The position numbers and the translations under genes are program-made. Under the pieces are notes generated by a model. The model saw nothing but the letters and a program-made list of their open reading frames with translations, searched no databases and was not told the origin of the DNA. Of a DNA stretch of 64,000 nucleotides, positions 33,166 to 44,700 are shown one piece after another; the first letter of the stretch is position 1, and the number at the start of each line of letters is the position of its first letter. This DNA comes from Trachythela sp. YZ-2020 (Eukaryota > Cnidaria > Anthozoa > Malacalcyonacea > Clavulariidae): contig JADLSH010000282.1 of the NCBI GenBank assembly GCA_016169945.1, forward strand, positions 2,311,001 to 2,375,000, read 5' to 3'.

Positions 33166-33432
33166 GGCAAGACTTGTCTATGATATAAGCCATGGCTTAA
33201 TATTAATGTCCATTATTTTATTATATACAAAGGCACAAAACCTATGGTAAGTGTAAAGATATCAATTTGACACCATAAATATGTATAAAACCACAAATAT
33301 AAATTAATATAAACTGCTGTAACTCTGGCAATAAAAACATACAGAACATAAATGCGAGTGCTGAAACTGATAATAAAAGCTTATCTGCAGCAGCACAATT
33401 TTTAGTCAATCAGTCAGTTTTATTTATCGACT

Positions 33433-33717
33433 CTATTTATCGACTCTTGTAGATCCCTTGCTTTGTTTACTTTTTTCTGGCTGGCAAAACTTTGTTAAAG
33501 CTCCAAGGAGAGCTTTGTTTTTGTGATATTCATTGTTGAACTTTTGTAAAAACAGAATTTCCCTGCCTAACATTATATTTCCCTGAAAGTAAAAAAAAAT
33601 TAGAAATCTTACCTGTGAGGCTGTGACTGTGACAAGAAATATTCTTCCTTTATAGTGAATTGTTGCATCCACGAGCGGAATAAAAGGAACTTTGTCCTTG
33701 TAATACAAGCAATACAA
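33433..33717 (-). CDS. Unrecognised coding-like frame
   Basis: 94 residues on the minus strand with protein-like composition: KDKVPFIPLVDATIHYKG, then LVTVTA, and after a hydrophobic patch GREILFLQKFNNEYHKNKAL. The patch corresponds exactly to a 30-base GTAAG...TTTCAG segment, so the sequence may be a retained mini-intron or two exons joined in frame. No family recognised. It lies in the 3-kb segment that interrupts the left inverted arm. Confidence 0.35.
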   Translation of the reverse strand: MYCLYYKDKVPFIPLVDATIHYKGRIFLVTVTASQVRFLIFFYFQGNIMLGREILFLQKFNNEYHKNKALLGALTKFCQPEKSKQSKGSTRVDK

Positions 33718-33734
33718 GTGTCAGAAAATCAGAT

Positions 33735-34060
33735 GTTACCGAATTTTAATGTTACCGAATCAGAAAAAGTAACGTTACTGAATCTAAACAAATAACCTTA
33801 CCGAATCAAAGGAAGGAAAAGGGAGCATAATTATACGAACACGAAATCGTACTGATTTTTGGAGGTGAAATATGAGACAATCAAGTAGTGCCGGTTGGGT
33901 GTATGCATATATTTATTAGCTTTTTTTGTATCAATATAGTGACGCTTAACTTAACAAGTTAACAAACATAGACATAGTTCTTACAAAGTTTATATAGCAG
34001 ATTGTGAAAAGCAGTGATTTTTAAACGAGATTTCAACAAGTTTTAAAAACATCGTATTTT
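33735..34060 (+). repeat. Inner left arm of the large inverted repeat
   Basis: It matches 40,861-41,445 inverted, with strong stretches such as AAATCGTACTGATTTTTGG and TTACAAAGTTTATATAG. The right arm has about 260 extra bases. Confidence 0.85.
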
Positions 34061-34169
34061 AACATAATTCTATGCGTACCTGTAGCCTGTAGGACTTTAC
34101 AACGTTAATAAGGTCTACTTCTCCATCACTCGCTTGCGGGTATTTATTGTCCGAGTCATTCTCGTAGCT

Positions 34170-34350
34170 GCTATTCGAAATGCTCGTAATCATATGTAAA
34201 TGGAATTAAGGCATAATTAGGTCATATATATGTAGATTATGTATCACATGGTATATACATGGTATTTAAAGGACCACAACCAGCGAGAATTGCACCATTT
34301 AGTGTGAATTCCGTCGGCCGACACCAGAAGGACCGAAAGAGAAAACAAAG
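34170..34350 (+). repeat. LTR-like direct repeat, copy 1
   Basis: Nearly identical to 37,588-37,770: TATTCGAAATGCTCGTAATC through TTTAGTGTGAATTCCGTC. It contains a TATA-like TATTTAAAGG at 34,263, so it could act as the promoter of the retroelement between the repeats. Confidence 0.75.
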
Positions 34351-34377
34351 ATCCGAACCGTACGAATTTCCAGAGTT

Positions 34378-34527
34378 ATGGCAGACGAGAAGCGACTACG
34401 TTTTATTCAACCAACACCAGCAGCGTCACCGCCACCCGGTGGCGAACAGTCAGAACATAAGGATGATCACGTACTACACCAAAACGTCGAAGCAGAGTCG
34501 CAAATGCAGCCACACGACGGGGTATAA
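34378..34527 (+). CDS. Short ORF downstream of the LTR-like promoter
   Basis: Starting about 115 bases after the TATA motif, 49 codons read MADEKRLRFIQPTPAASPPP and on, polar with many Gln and His, ending TAA just after a possible donor (GGG|GTATAA). It may be the N-terminus of the DIRS-like element's first ORF. No family motif. Confidence 0.35.
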   Translation: MADEKRLRFIQPTPAASPPPGGEQSEHKDDHVLHQNVEAESQMQPHDGV

Positions 34528-35267
34528 AATATTTCTACTGTTGTATAGCTTTAGGGATTGTTATTTCGTGAATGTTTTACACTATAATCTATACGGGTTT
34601 ACTTCTTTAATCTAATCTTGCTATGTACAACGTATTATAAGTTTAGTACGTGGCTATTCTCCGTATGTACGTCTGATTAGGTGGTTAGGAAAGGTTTTAA
34701 AAGATATGTCGCTTCATAATTGTAGTTCTTTGACTTGGCGTAAAATATCAGCGGGGCTACGCAGGGGAGAACCCTGTACAATTTGAAACCCTGAGGTTCC
34801 ATTTACCGCTTTGTAATTCGCACATTGTTCAACCTCGTCGCCATCATGGTGACCGACAAGACAGTGACTGCTTGTGAAGTATACAGCTATTGAATGTAAG
34901 GAACGTGGTTTCACTTTGATTACTCTAATTCTAATTTGACTATAATCTAATCAAGTTTACTTGACGAAACCGGAGTTTGTCATTTTATGTTGTTTAAAGG
35001 CTTAATTACATGTTGCATAGATTGTCTCAAGATCCCGTGGGTAGGAATGCAGGCTGATATGCTACTGCTATGAGTGATCATGCAATTGTTATATACAGGC
35101 AAAGATATGATTGAGAACAGCGCTCCGTGTATTATGCGACGAATGACTTGAGTTGTTTGGCACAATTGAATGTGTATAGATGTTTGTTAATTTAATCACC
35201 ATGTCTGGTATTGAAATGAGGCATGGTGTAAAATTGTTTTTGCCTATTTGACTTGCAAATTTTTTTT

Positions 35268-35760
35268 TGTTGTAGTCAGTGCCCGTGAATAGTTATGATA
35301 ATACGGGAGGCTTGAACTGCTATACAAGTAATTGGTGATAAAAGTTGCTGTAGTCAGTGCCCCGTAAATAGATATGATGATACGGGAGGCTTGAACTGCT
35401 ACAAGTGATTGGTGATAAAAGTTGTTGTAGTCAGTGCCCCGTGAATAGATATGATGATGATACGGGAGGCTTGAACTGCTACAAGTGATTGGTGAAGAAG
35501 TTGTTGTAGTCAGTGCCCCGTGCATAGTTATGATGATACGGGAGGCTTGAACTGCTACAAATGATCCGTGACAAAAGTTGTTGTAGTCAGTGCCCCGTAC
35601 TTAGATATGAGGATACGGGAGGATTGAACTGCTATACAAGTGATTGGTGATAAAAGTTGCTGTAGTCAGTGCCCCGTGAATATAATAAATACGATAATGC
35701 GGGAGGCTTCAACTGCTACAATTGATTGGTGATAAAAGTTGTTGTAGTCAATGCCCCATA
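35268..35760. repeat. ~77-bp minisatellite, about six copies, each with a hairpin
   Basis: The unit starts 'ttgtagtcagtgccccgt' and repeats at about 35,274, 35,350, 35,426, 35,505, 35,582, 35,661 and partly at 35,743. Each unit carries CCCGT...ACGGG separated by about 16 bases, which can form a hairpin. Confidence 0.92.
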
Positions 35761-36927
35761 TGGTGTTAGTACGGTGCTTTCATATGTTACACTGTACTCA
35801 ATTCCATAAGATTGGAACTTGTATATGACCGGGCTTGATGACCTAGCTGATAATTGATTCTAAAACTTGTATTGTTGTAAGATAATTGTCAATGAATAAT
35901 GAATACAACATTACGGGTCGTTAAGTGTTCCTTGGGCTTGAGTGAATTGAGATATTGACAGTATACAACATCACATTACCACAGTTTTATATTTCCTAGT
36001 GTGATATTGATGGTCTATAAACTGACATGTGATAATAAAACAGTAAAACTTCATTAAGAGTCGTTTGGTTACGGTTCAGTCATACGGAGTTAGTAACCAA
36101 CATATAGACTATCAAATTATGGTGGTGAGGCATGCCTGAGTAGCTATGTATAGAAGTGAAGCATTTTAGGGTCATCAAGTGATGTCGATATTTAAGAGAT
36201 TATTTTCTTGGATGGATTCTATTGTCGGCGGACTAATTTATTATAGATGACATCATGCTAAATCAGGTCAGCGTTTGTATAGGAAATCTATCCCTCCTTG
36301 TCATAGTGTATTTGCTAAAGGAAATACGAGAACAATTATAGATACTGTATATACATTGTGCGAAAGTGGCCAGATTATCACCTGCTTTCCCCTATATCCA
36401 AATGTACATGAGTATGGGCAGCGCCGCTCACTGGGGAAATAAAGTTTGCTCGACTTAGCCGCATTTCTTTGTACCAGGCACTAGGCAGTCATTTTCAGTT
36501 CTTCGTCTTCGTGTTGTTGTCCGGTCGCCACGAGTAGCGATTGATATCGTCGTATTCGCAAAATGTATGAGAGCGTCCATTGATATGGCATGAAGCTTAG
36601 CCGCAGGGCAGGTGCAGCTTCCCCTCGATTTCCATATTCATTGCAATTACGGTGCGGCAAAATCACCTTGTGGAGAGTGACAGTCCTGAAAAAGAAAGCT
36701 CCTTCACCCAAACTTTCCCCGGTTAATTTACTGGGTCAGGACGGTCGCCCCTCTACTGACGGTGGTTTGGTTGTTCTCCCCACACATAGGCCCGGGACAA
36801 GTGTCCAATGTGGGCATGGGAGTATGATTCTGGTTTACATGCCAACGTAGTGGAAGCAGCTAAACAAACCGAACGCGGGACTCATTGAGTCAATGGCCTG
36901 GGGAGTTCTGCTGCCGTTGGTGGAGGG
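35761..36927. other. Mostly non-coding; possible degraded ORF1
   Basis: No intact gene. Broken plus-strand frames around 36,600-36,900 may be the eroded upstream ORF of the DIRS-like element. Confidence 0.35.
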
Positions 36928-37385
36928 ATGGACGTCAGCCCGAGTCGGGAACAGCTGAATGAAATGCTTCAAAGGGATGAGTTGAGTAATCTAGGCGCTT
37001 TGTTATTTCAAGATTCGGCTTCTTTTCACGCAAGCGAAATGTATAATCATCATGAACAGTGGGTAGAGATCGTGGGTGAACATCTTACAGCACGAGAGGA
37101 ATAGGTGCTACAGTGGATAAGAGAAAAGTATCCATCTTTCCACATTTTCCTACATTGTACGGGAGTATTTAATGGCCAATATTACAAACACCTTCGACCA
37201 TGCCAAAATTGTTTGGAATAACCGATCGTCTCAGCCATTTGTTTATTTTGCTTCAGATACTTTATTCGATCGCTTGTATACTGGGGAAAACGCTGATTAG
37301 TAAAGTGCGATTTGTCACTACCGAACCGACCAAGCCTCGCTTGTGCCATATATGATGCCTCCTTCTTAAATGACAGGATATATTT
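36928..37385 (+). pseudogene. DIRS-like reverse transcriptase fragment
   Basis: Plus-strand pieces in shifting frames read EQWVEIVGEH, then VLQWIREK, then FASDTLFDRL, and finally VRFVTTEPTKPRLCH with DASFLN. The last block matches the conserved EPxKPRLCxDARxLN of DIRS-type reverse transcriptases. The catalytic palm is missing. The fragment lies between the LTR-like repeats. DIRS elements use a tyrosine recombinase, which was not found here. Confidence 0.6.
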
Positions 37386-37445
37386 AAGGTTTGGGGTGAG
37401 GTTTGGGATGAGGTATGGGGTGAGGTATGGGATGAGGTATGGGAA
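37381..37445. repeat. 12-bp tandem repeat
   Basis: Five variants of GGTATGGGATGA in succession. Confidence 0.85.
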
Positions 37446-37587
37446 TAAGGAGTAGGATTGGAAGAAAGGGAAGGATAGAATAGGTGGGTAGGGCGGGGTG
37501 AGCAACTGAGAAGAAGGTGGTTGACCAATATTTTCAGCCCAATACCTTAATTCAACTGAACAGATGAGGCGAGCATTGATGAATAGA

Positions 37588-37770
37588 TTACTATTCGAAA
37601 TGCTCGTAATCATATGTAAATGAATTAAGGCATAATTAGGTCATATATATGTAGATTATGTATCACATGGTATATACATGATATATAAAGGACCACACCT
37701 AGCGAGAATTGCACCATTTAGTGTGAATTCCGTCTGCCGACACACAGAAGGACCGAAAGAGAAAACAACC
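37588..37770 (+). repeat. LTR-like direct repeat, copy 2
   Basis: Second copy of 34,170-34,350 with TATATAAAGG at about 37,683. It is itself nested in a short tandem duplication: the block GACCAATATTTTCAGCCCAA...GATTACT occurs before it (37,523-37,590) and after it (37,839-37,912). Confidence 0.75.
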
Positions 37771-38039
37771 TCCCACCCGCCCGGAAATTCGTACGGTTCG
37801 TGCGCTGACAGCTTCATGCAACCTCGTCACATCGGTTCAGACCAATATTTTCAGCCCAATACCTTAATTCAACTGAACAGATCGATGAGGCGAGCATTGC
37901 TGAATAGATTACTTTTTTCATCTTTTACCCATAAACTTTACATTTCTTTAACCAATAGCAAGCTAGCATATCTCGGATATACTTGTTACCTAACCCAATT
38001 TCTGTGACTATGACCATGACTATGATTATGAGTAGCTTA

Positions 38040-38378
38040 AAATCGAACGGACTTAGCTCCAAATTGAGCGAGCTTCGCTCCATATCGAGCGAGCTTAGCT
38101 CCGTATCGAGCGAGCTTAGCTCCATATCGAGCGAGCTTAGCTCCGTATCGAGCGAGCGTACCTCAAAATCGAGCAAGCTTAGCTCCAAATCGAGCGAGCT
38201 TACCTCCAAATCGAGCGAGCTTAGCTCCTTGTCGAGCGACCCTACCTTTAAATCGAGCGAGCGTAGCTCCAAATCGAGCGAGCTTAGCTCCAAACCGAGC
38301 GAGCCTACCTCCAAATCGAGCGAGCTTAGCACCATATCGAGCGAACTTACCTCCAAATCGAGCGAGCTAGCTCCATAT
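38040..38378. repeat. 21-bp minisatellite, left part
   Basis: The unit ATCGAGCGAGCTTAGCTCCA with variants, about 16 copies. 21 is a multiple of three, so both strands stay open as 7-residue peptide repeats; this is not evidence of a gene. It resumes at 39,498 after a LINE insertion. Confidence 0.92.
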
Positions 38379-39497
38379 GTGCGTGTGTGTGTGACCAAAG
38401 GCTCTATATTAGGACCACTGTTCTTTTTACTGTATATTAATGATTTACCTGCATGCCTGAATAAAACAAAACCCCGGCTGTTTGCTGATGACACAAATAT
38501 CACAGCAGCTGGTGGGTGTTTAAGTGATATTGAAGATGCAGTAAATGTGGATTTAGAAAACCTTCGGAAATGGATCATGGGAAACAAACTGAGCTTGAAC
38601 GTAGCGAAAACTGAATATCAAATTATTGGTACTCAACCAATGCTAAAACAAGCTCCTGCTCAACAGCTTAGAATTCATATTCAAAACAAACCAATAAAGC
38701 AAGTTTTTCAATGCAAAACGCTAGGTGTGACTCTTGATGAAAATCTGTGTTGGAAAAGTAATACAGACACTATTTGTAAAAGATATTATCTGGAATTTAT
38801 GCTCTCAAACGCATTAAAGAGTATGTTGAGAACAAACACTCATTTCTGTGTACAATGCTATAATTCAACTCTATTTCAGCTACTGTTGTGAAGTTTCGAA
38901 TGTATTTGGTGAAATTCAATCAACACGTCCGCAAAAACAACCGAGCTGCTCGTATTATAGCACATGTGCCAAATGAGGTAGATCAACAAACTGTACTGAA
39001 TATATTAGGATGGGAACCACTCGAGGAACAAAGAGTGAAAGCCAAGGCAAGACTAATGTTTAAAACGCTCAATAACATGGATCAAACTCACTAAAATAAT
39101 CATTTACTTTCAAAACGGAAATATTAAATCACAGTCTTCGTGACAGCTCAAGTACAATACGTTTGCCAAAGCCAAATACGAACAACATGAAGAAAAGTTT
39201 CATGTACGATGGAGCTTCCATATGGAACTCCCTACCAGAGAACATAAGAGAAAGTAAATCCATCTCAAATTTTAACAGAAAAATCGCTATTCTTAGCTTA
39301 TAAAATAACATGATTCTTTGCAATTAAATAGATACTTAATATTTGTATATTTGTAACTGCATGATGCTTCTTTACTTTTTATTATCTTTTTTACTTGTAA
39401 CTATTTGTTAATATTATATTCACACGCCCATTGTGGAAACCAGCTTTAGCTGAGAATGTTAGCGTGGTTAAATAAAAGTTATCATCATCATCATCAT
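38379..39497 (+). mobile_element. 5'-truncated LINE inserted in the 21-bp minisatellite
   Basis: The reverse transcriptase from motif B (GSILGPLFFLLYINDLP) and motif C (LFADDTNI) to the C-terminal region (RAARIIAHV) is present with frameshifts near 38,880 and 39,090. The 3' end is AATAAAAG followed by (ATC)n. Minisatellite sequence flanks it on both sides, and CATAT occurs at both junctions. Confidence 0.85.
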
Positions 39498-39659
39498 ATC
39501 GAGCGAGCTTATCTCCAAATCAAGCGAGCCTACATCCAAATCGAGCGAGCTTAGCTCCAAATCAAGCGAACCTACATCCAAATCGAGCGAGCTTAGCTCC
39601 CAATCAAGCGAGCCTACATCTAAATCGAGCGAGCTTAGCTCCAAGTCGAGCAAGCTTAG
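39498..39659. repeat. 21-bp minisatellite, right part
   Basis: About seven further units, many alternating TTAGCTCC with CTACATCC. Confidence 0.9.
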
Positions 39660-40656
39660 TTCGGAACCTCTCTCCTTCGCAGAGGCGTGGATAAAAAAAA
39701 AGTATAAAAGGATACGCTAATATTGGATAATAAATAAAAGAATGCGCTACATGGTAATAAACAAAACGCGCTAAATGGTAATATAATGAGGAAACCGCTG
39801 AAAATCGGAGCGCGGGCGGAGGAAGGAAATTAAGAGGGAGGGAAAAGTGGAAAGCCTCTGCCAGATTTCCTACGCTTTCTCGCTGAAATCTTCGTAAAGG
39901 TGTACATCCCAAAATATCTTGTTAGTCCGAAAGTTTTATTCACTTATGATACTTCAAGTGACTTTAAATTTACATAAGAAGAGGTTTTGTTTTATATTTA
40001 TTATCTGCTGGTGGTGATTTCGTTGGAAAGTATAAATATAGAGGCCAGTTTGGCAAGTGATTTTCCTTCGCTCTTCAGGCAGTGTTTCTGATGCGGTATA
40101 CGTGTGCGCAACATCAAAGCGCCTTCCTTCACAATTTTATCATTAAATTTAACTTGCTTGTGCACAGTTCTATAATGCTGTAGTCCTCGAGAAAAAACAA
40201 GCAAGATTGTTACGGTCGCAATGAGGGCAACATTAGCCAACATATATTGCCATTCTGAAACGCTATCAAATATTCTCTTTGAGAACGCAAGCTGCATACA
40301 ACACAAAGTTAAGACACACTATTCACTATTGGCTGCAAGATGATGACTGCAAGATAGTCAAAACGTGGCATAAAAGCGTTAATCGTTTTCGGGGTGCCTA
40401 TATTGTTTTGTATTTACTTTTCGGTCAATGTGTAATATAATATGCCGCCCCCCCGTTTTGACGCCATGTTGGGTGTGAAATCTGGCAGAGGCTTTATTTA
40501 TTTTCTCGCCTCACCCTTTGCCGCCCGCGGTTATCATACTCGATAGCGCGTTGTGTTTATTACCATCTCGCGCATTCTTTTATTTATTATTCAATATTAG
40601 CGTATCCTTTCATAATTTTTTTTATCCAAGCCTCTGCGAAGGAGAGAGGTTCCGAA
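39660..40656. mobile_element. Foldback element, 997 bp, with ~200-bp inverted ends
   Basis: The ends TTCGGAACCTCTCTCCTTCG and their inverted copy extend inward through GGATACGCTAATATTG to GCCTCTGCCAGATTTC (39,854 and 40,477). The loop region holds the frame at 40,001-40,306. No target duplication is clear. Confidence 0.85.
40001..40306 (-). CDS. Open frame with a membrane segment inside the foldback element
   Basis: 101 residues on the minus strand with one strong hydrophobic segment (LANVALIATVTILLVF) near residues 23-38 and a basic C-terminal half. It is the only sizeable frame in the unique loop of the foldback element. No family recognised; cargo gene, captured exon or chance are all possible. 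Confidence 0.3.
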   Translation of the reverse strand: MCCMQLAFSKRIFDSVSEWQYMLANVALIATVTILLVFSRGLQHYRTVHKQVKFNDKIVKEGALMLRTRIPHQKHCLKSEGKSLAKLASIFILSNEITTSR

Positions 40657-40860
40657 CCCAGGCCGAGCTCAAAGATATAAGGATAGCTACGAGTCGAGCT
40701 CAAAGATGTATGGATAGGTCCGAGTCGAGCCTAATATATAACTCTGAGCCGAGCTTAGTGTAAGGAAGATAAAAATAAGGAAGATAAAGCTATAGAAGGT
40801 AAACCACACTCCTCCCTCTAACTCTAACCCTCTTCTAACTCTGATCCTCTCTCTCACCCT

Positions 40861-41640
40861 AAAACTTGTTGAAATCTTGCTTAAAAATCACTGCTTTTCA
40901 CACTCTCCTATATAAACTTTGTAAGAGATATGTCAATGTTTGTAAACTTATTAGGTTAAGCGTCGTTTGGTACAAAAAGGCTACTAAATCTGTGTCTTTG
41001 TAGTCTTGTCAAAGCTAATAGATGCATGCATCCAACCGACACAACTTATTGCCTCATATTTCACCCCAAAAATCAGTACGATTTCGATTCGTATAACCAT
41101 AGTCCAAATAATACTGTGTTTGGAGACGCGGCAAACTTGGAAATTTATAGGCATGGGCGTGGGTTGATGTTGAGGATGCACTGAGTGAGAGTGCACGTTT
41201 TCTTTGTTTTACAAACGTTAATATTCAGCTGCACGGATTTTATTGGCTGCTTCCTTCATTATACTAAGAGAACAATGTGTTTACTGAGCGTGAAGGTTCA
41301 CAAACATGAACAAAAACATAGAACAAAAAGTTTAAATGCGTTTCCAAACACTATGTTAAAAGGATTGTGCTATAACCCCATTTTCTTTCCTTTGATTCTG
41401 TAACGCTATTTGTTCCGATTCGGTAATGGTACTTATTGTGACGTAATTGAATATTTAATGAGTTATCAAAGGAGTAGGACCGAGTTGTATAATTTAATGA
41501 TGTTGATCACTCTCATAATTATGCTAATAATATTTGAATATTTAATGAAGCTCACGCTCATGCCCACCCTTGCTCACCCTCACAAAAGGATCTCGAAAGG
41601 TACCTATGTTACTACTTTTGTGTTGAATTAATAGCACATA
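40861..41640 (-). repeat. Right arm of the large inverted repeat
   Basis: 40,861-41,097 pairs with 33,833-34,060, 41,360-41,445 with 33,735-33,825, and 41,480-41,640 with 30,515-30,655. About 260 bases at 41,098-41,359 are unique to this arm. Confidence 0.8.
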
Positions 41641-41743
41641 CTGTACCACCAAGGATATTATAGATTCTCACAACAACATCTTTATGGCATGTGTTCTTGT
41701 TCACTCAAGGCTAATATTCTCAATTTTCTTAATTTCTATTCAG

Positions 41744-44700
41744 TTTACAGTTATCCGTTCACTCTACGACTTGTTGATGAACCATATACACCTGAACTGA
41801 CAGATCCAACCAGTCAGAGATATCAAGATTTACAGAATCAGTTGATTACTGGGGTATGTCTATTTGTTATCAACACTAAACCAACTATAAAACCCATCGG
41901 AAAATGCATACATTCTGCATACAGACACAGTCAAAGGTTTTTTCCCCTTTGCTTGGCTATATGGCCACGAATTCGAGAATTGTTGAACTAAACTGTTTGC
42001 CGGGCGGAGGTGTTCATATATTTATTTTGCATAAAAGAAACGTCATATGGATGATTATCTGGAACTCCACGTTAAATTTTGGAGCCCTACCCAATTTGAT
42101 TTTAACATTAAACCAACTATAAAGTACCAAGAGATTGTAGTATATCCAATCAAGTATTCATGCATAAATTATATATACACTATTTATTTACACAGTCAGT
42201 TTTTTTATCCAACATGGTGGCAAAAACTAATTAAGAATCAAAAACTAATAATAGCTGAAATAATAGACAAGGAAGAGTTCTTTTTTAATGCAAAATGCTC
42301 GTTTACACAAAGCACAATTTTGCACAAAAGACACGTGCTTGCACCTTGTAAATATGCAGTCCAAGTACGGATTAATTTGCTAAGATTCCATTTTTACTGT
42401 ACATACATTTCCAAAGTTGAGTCTGATATGTACACTCGCCCACACTGTATGTTCTTATTCAAATTTTTTTTTCATTTTAGTTACAAACATTACTGGCAAA
42501 CGAAGGATGTGTGAAGTCCATCGCTATTTCGAAATTTACGTAATAAACCAACTCAATAACTTATGCTTTAGGTTCATTTGAACCTGAAATCATGGAACAA
42601 TACTTTGCCTGAAAACCTTACTAATTCTGTTTGTGCTGATATATCAAAGCGTTTTCTATAAACAATTTATTCATCTCTATTTATCCATCTCCTGTAGGCC
42701 AGGCAGTGTGTTGGCCAATATTGTTATATCGGTTGAAGGAGTAATGACACAGAGTATTGTGGAAACATTGGGAATTGCCATTCAATCTGGAAATATTGGA
42801 GGATTAAAGGTCGAATTTGTCCAAGGTATTTTGTTTTACAAGTTGGTTTATTATGTCTAAAATCAAGAGCGCATCGCTCAAATAGCAATAGTTCCAAGAA
42901 CTTACCGAGAAGTTAAAAAGAATGATTACACATTACTTGGTAAAGGTTATTGCCCGTCATTAAATTCCCTTTATCACATACTTGTGCCTTTATCAGGCCG
43001 ATAACATGGTGACATAAAGCCGATTTGTCACTGATATTTTTTGTCACTGATATAATTTTTTGTCACAGATATCGCTTTTTGTACCGCTTAAAACATTCAA
43101 GATGGCCGCCGCCTCTGAGATTTGAGAATGTGTCAGTAGACTAGTTTATTGCTATAAAATAAAATTGCAAATGCTAAAATAAGAACGTCAGGGGTAGAAT
43201 AAGGAAAACATAAGGAGGTTATGGACAATTTCATGGCTTTTCATCAAAATACGAAAACCTGAGGGAGAGGAGTACGAACCTCTGTCTTTACGAATAACTT
43301 CTCTCCTTTTAATCGATACGTAAAAGAAAAGGACTACCCAGGCTGAGTAACGAGTTAAATCCCCTTCGCCTTGTTCAACAAAGCCCGAGAAGCACTTAAA
43401 TCCAAGCAAACGATCTGAAAGCATTTGTAAATGAAGCTAATTCTTTAATATGTCCCATATTTGAAGCTTGATAAAGGCGCAAGTATGTAACAAACAGGTT
43501 ATCACAGGAGACGGCTCAGTAATATCAGTTTTATCACTCTCGTGACGCTATTACAATTGTTCCTCGTTCGCTGCGCTCACTGTGACAATTATGATATTGT
43601 CCCTCGAGCGATAAAACTGATATGACCTCACCCCTCATGTGATAACCTATACATATCACATTTTCCCATAGATATTCCACCAAGTAGAGTTACAACAACA
43701 ACTTCAAGACCTCTTCCTACCCCTATGGCTTCTACGCCATCGTCAGTCTCAAGTACCAAGCCAACCACTTACCCAAGCACGAATCCAACTGCAGCACCAA
43801 CCGTCAGCAAATCTACACTCACACCTACAGAGGAAATAACCGCCTCTGTTATTGTTTCAACAACCATTTTCCCGTCAGTTAAAACTACCGTCTATGCGAC
43901 AGCAACAATTCCACCACCCGTTTCCAGTAAATCTGTCACACAAACAATTCCACCGCCCATTTCCAGTAAATCTATCACACCAACAATCCCACCGCCCATT
44001 TCCAGTAAATCTCTCACACCAACAATTCCACCGCCCATTTACAGTAAATCCGCCACACCAACAATTCCACCGCCCATTTCAAGTAAATCTGTCACACCAA
44101 CAATTCCACCATCCACTTCCAGTAAATCTGTCACACCAACAATTCCACCTCTCATTTCAAGTAAATCTGCCACACCAACAATTCCACCACCCACTTCCAG
44201 TAAATATGTCACACCAACAATTCCACCGCCCATTTCTAGTAAATCTGCCACACCAACAATTCCACCGCCCATTTCTAGTAAATCTGTCACACAAACAATT
44301 CCACCCCCCATTTCCCGTAAATCTATCACGCCAACAATCCCACCGCCCACTTCCAGTAAATCTCTCACACCAACAATTCCACCGCCCATTTCCAGTAAAT
44401 CTGTCACACCAACAATTCCACCACCCACTTCCAGTAAATCTGTCACACCAACAATTCCACCGCCCATTTCCAGTAAATCTGCCACACCAACAATTCCACC
44501 ACCCATTTCCAGTAAGCCTCTCACACCAACAATTCCACCGCCCATTTCAAGTAAATCTGTCACACCAACAATTCCACCACCCACTTCCAGTAAATATATC
44601 ACAGCAACAATTCCACCGCTTATTTCCAGTAAATCTGTCACACCAACAATTCCACCACCCACTTCCAGTGAATCTGTCACACCGACAATTCCACCGCCCA

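Noticed and set aside
38040..38378. Structured protein with Leu-Ser repeats
   Set aside because: Explained by the minisatellite; no start, splice or homology evidence.
37925..38587. Minus frame of 220 codons (LSSLDLE repeats) and its plus counterpart
   Set aside because: The 21-bp unit is open on both strands; the plus frame enters LINE reverse transcriptase only by fusion at the insertion.
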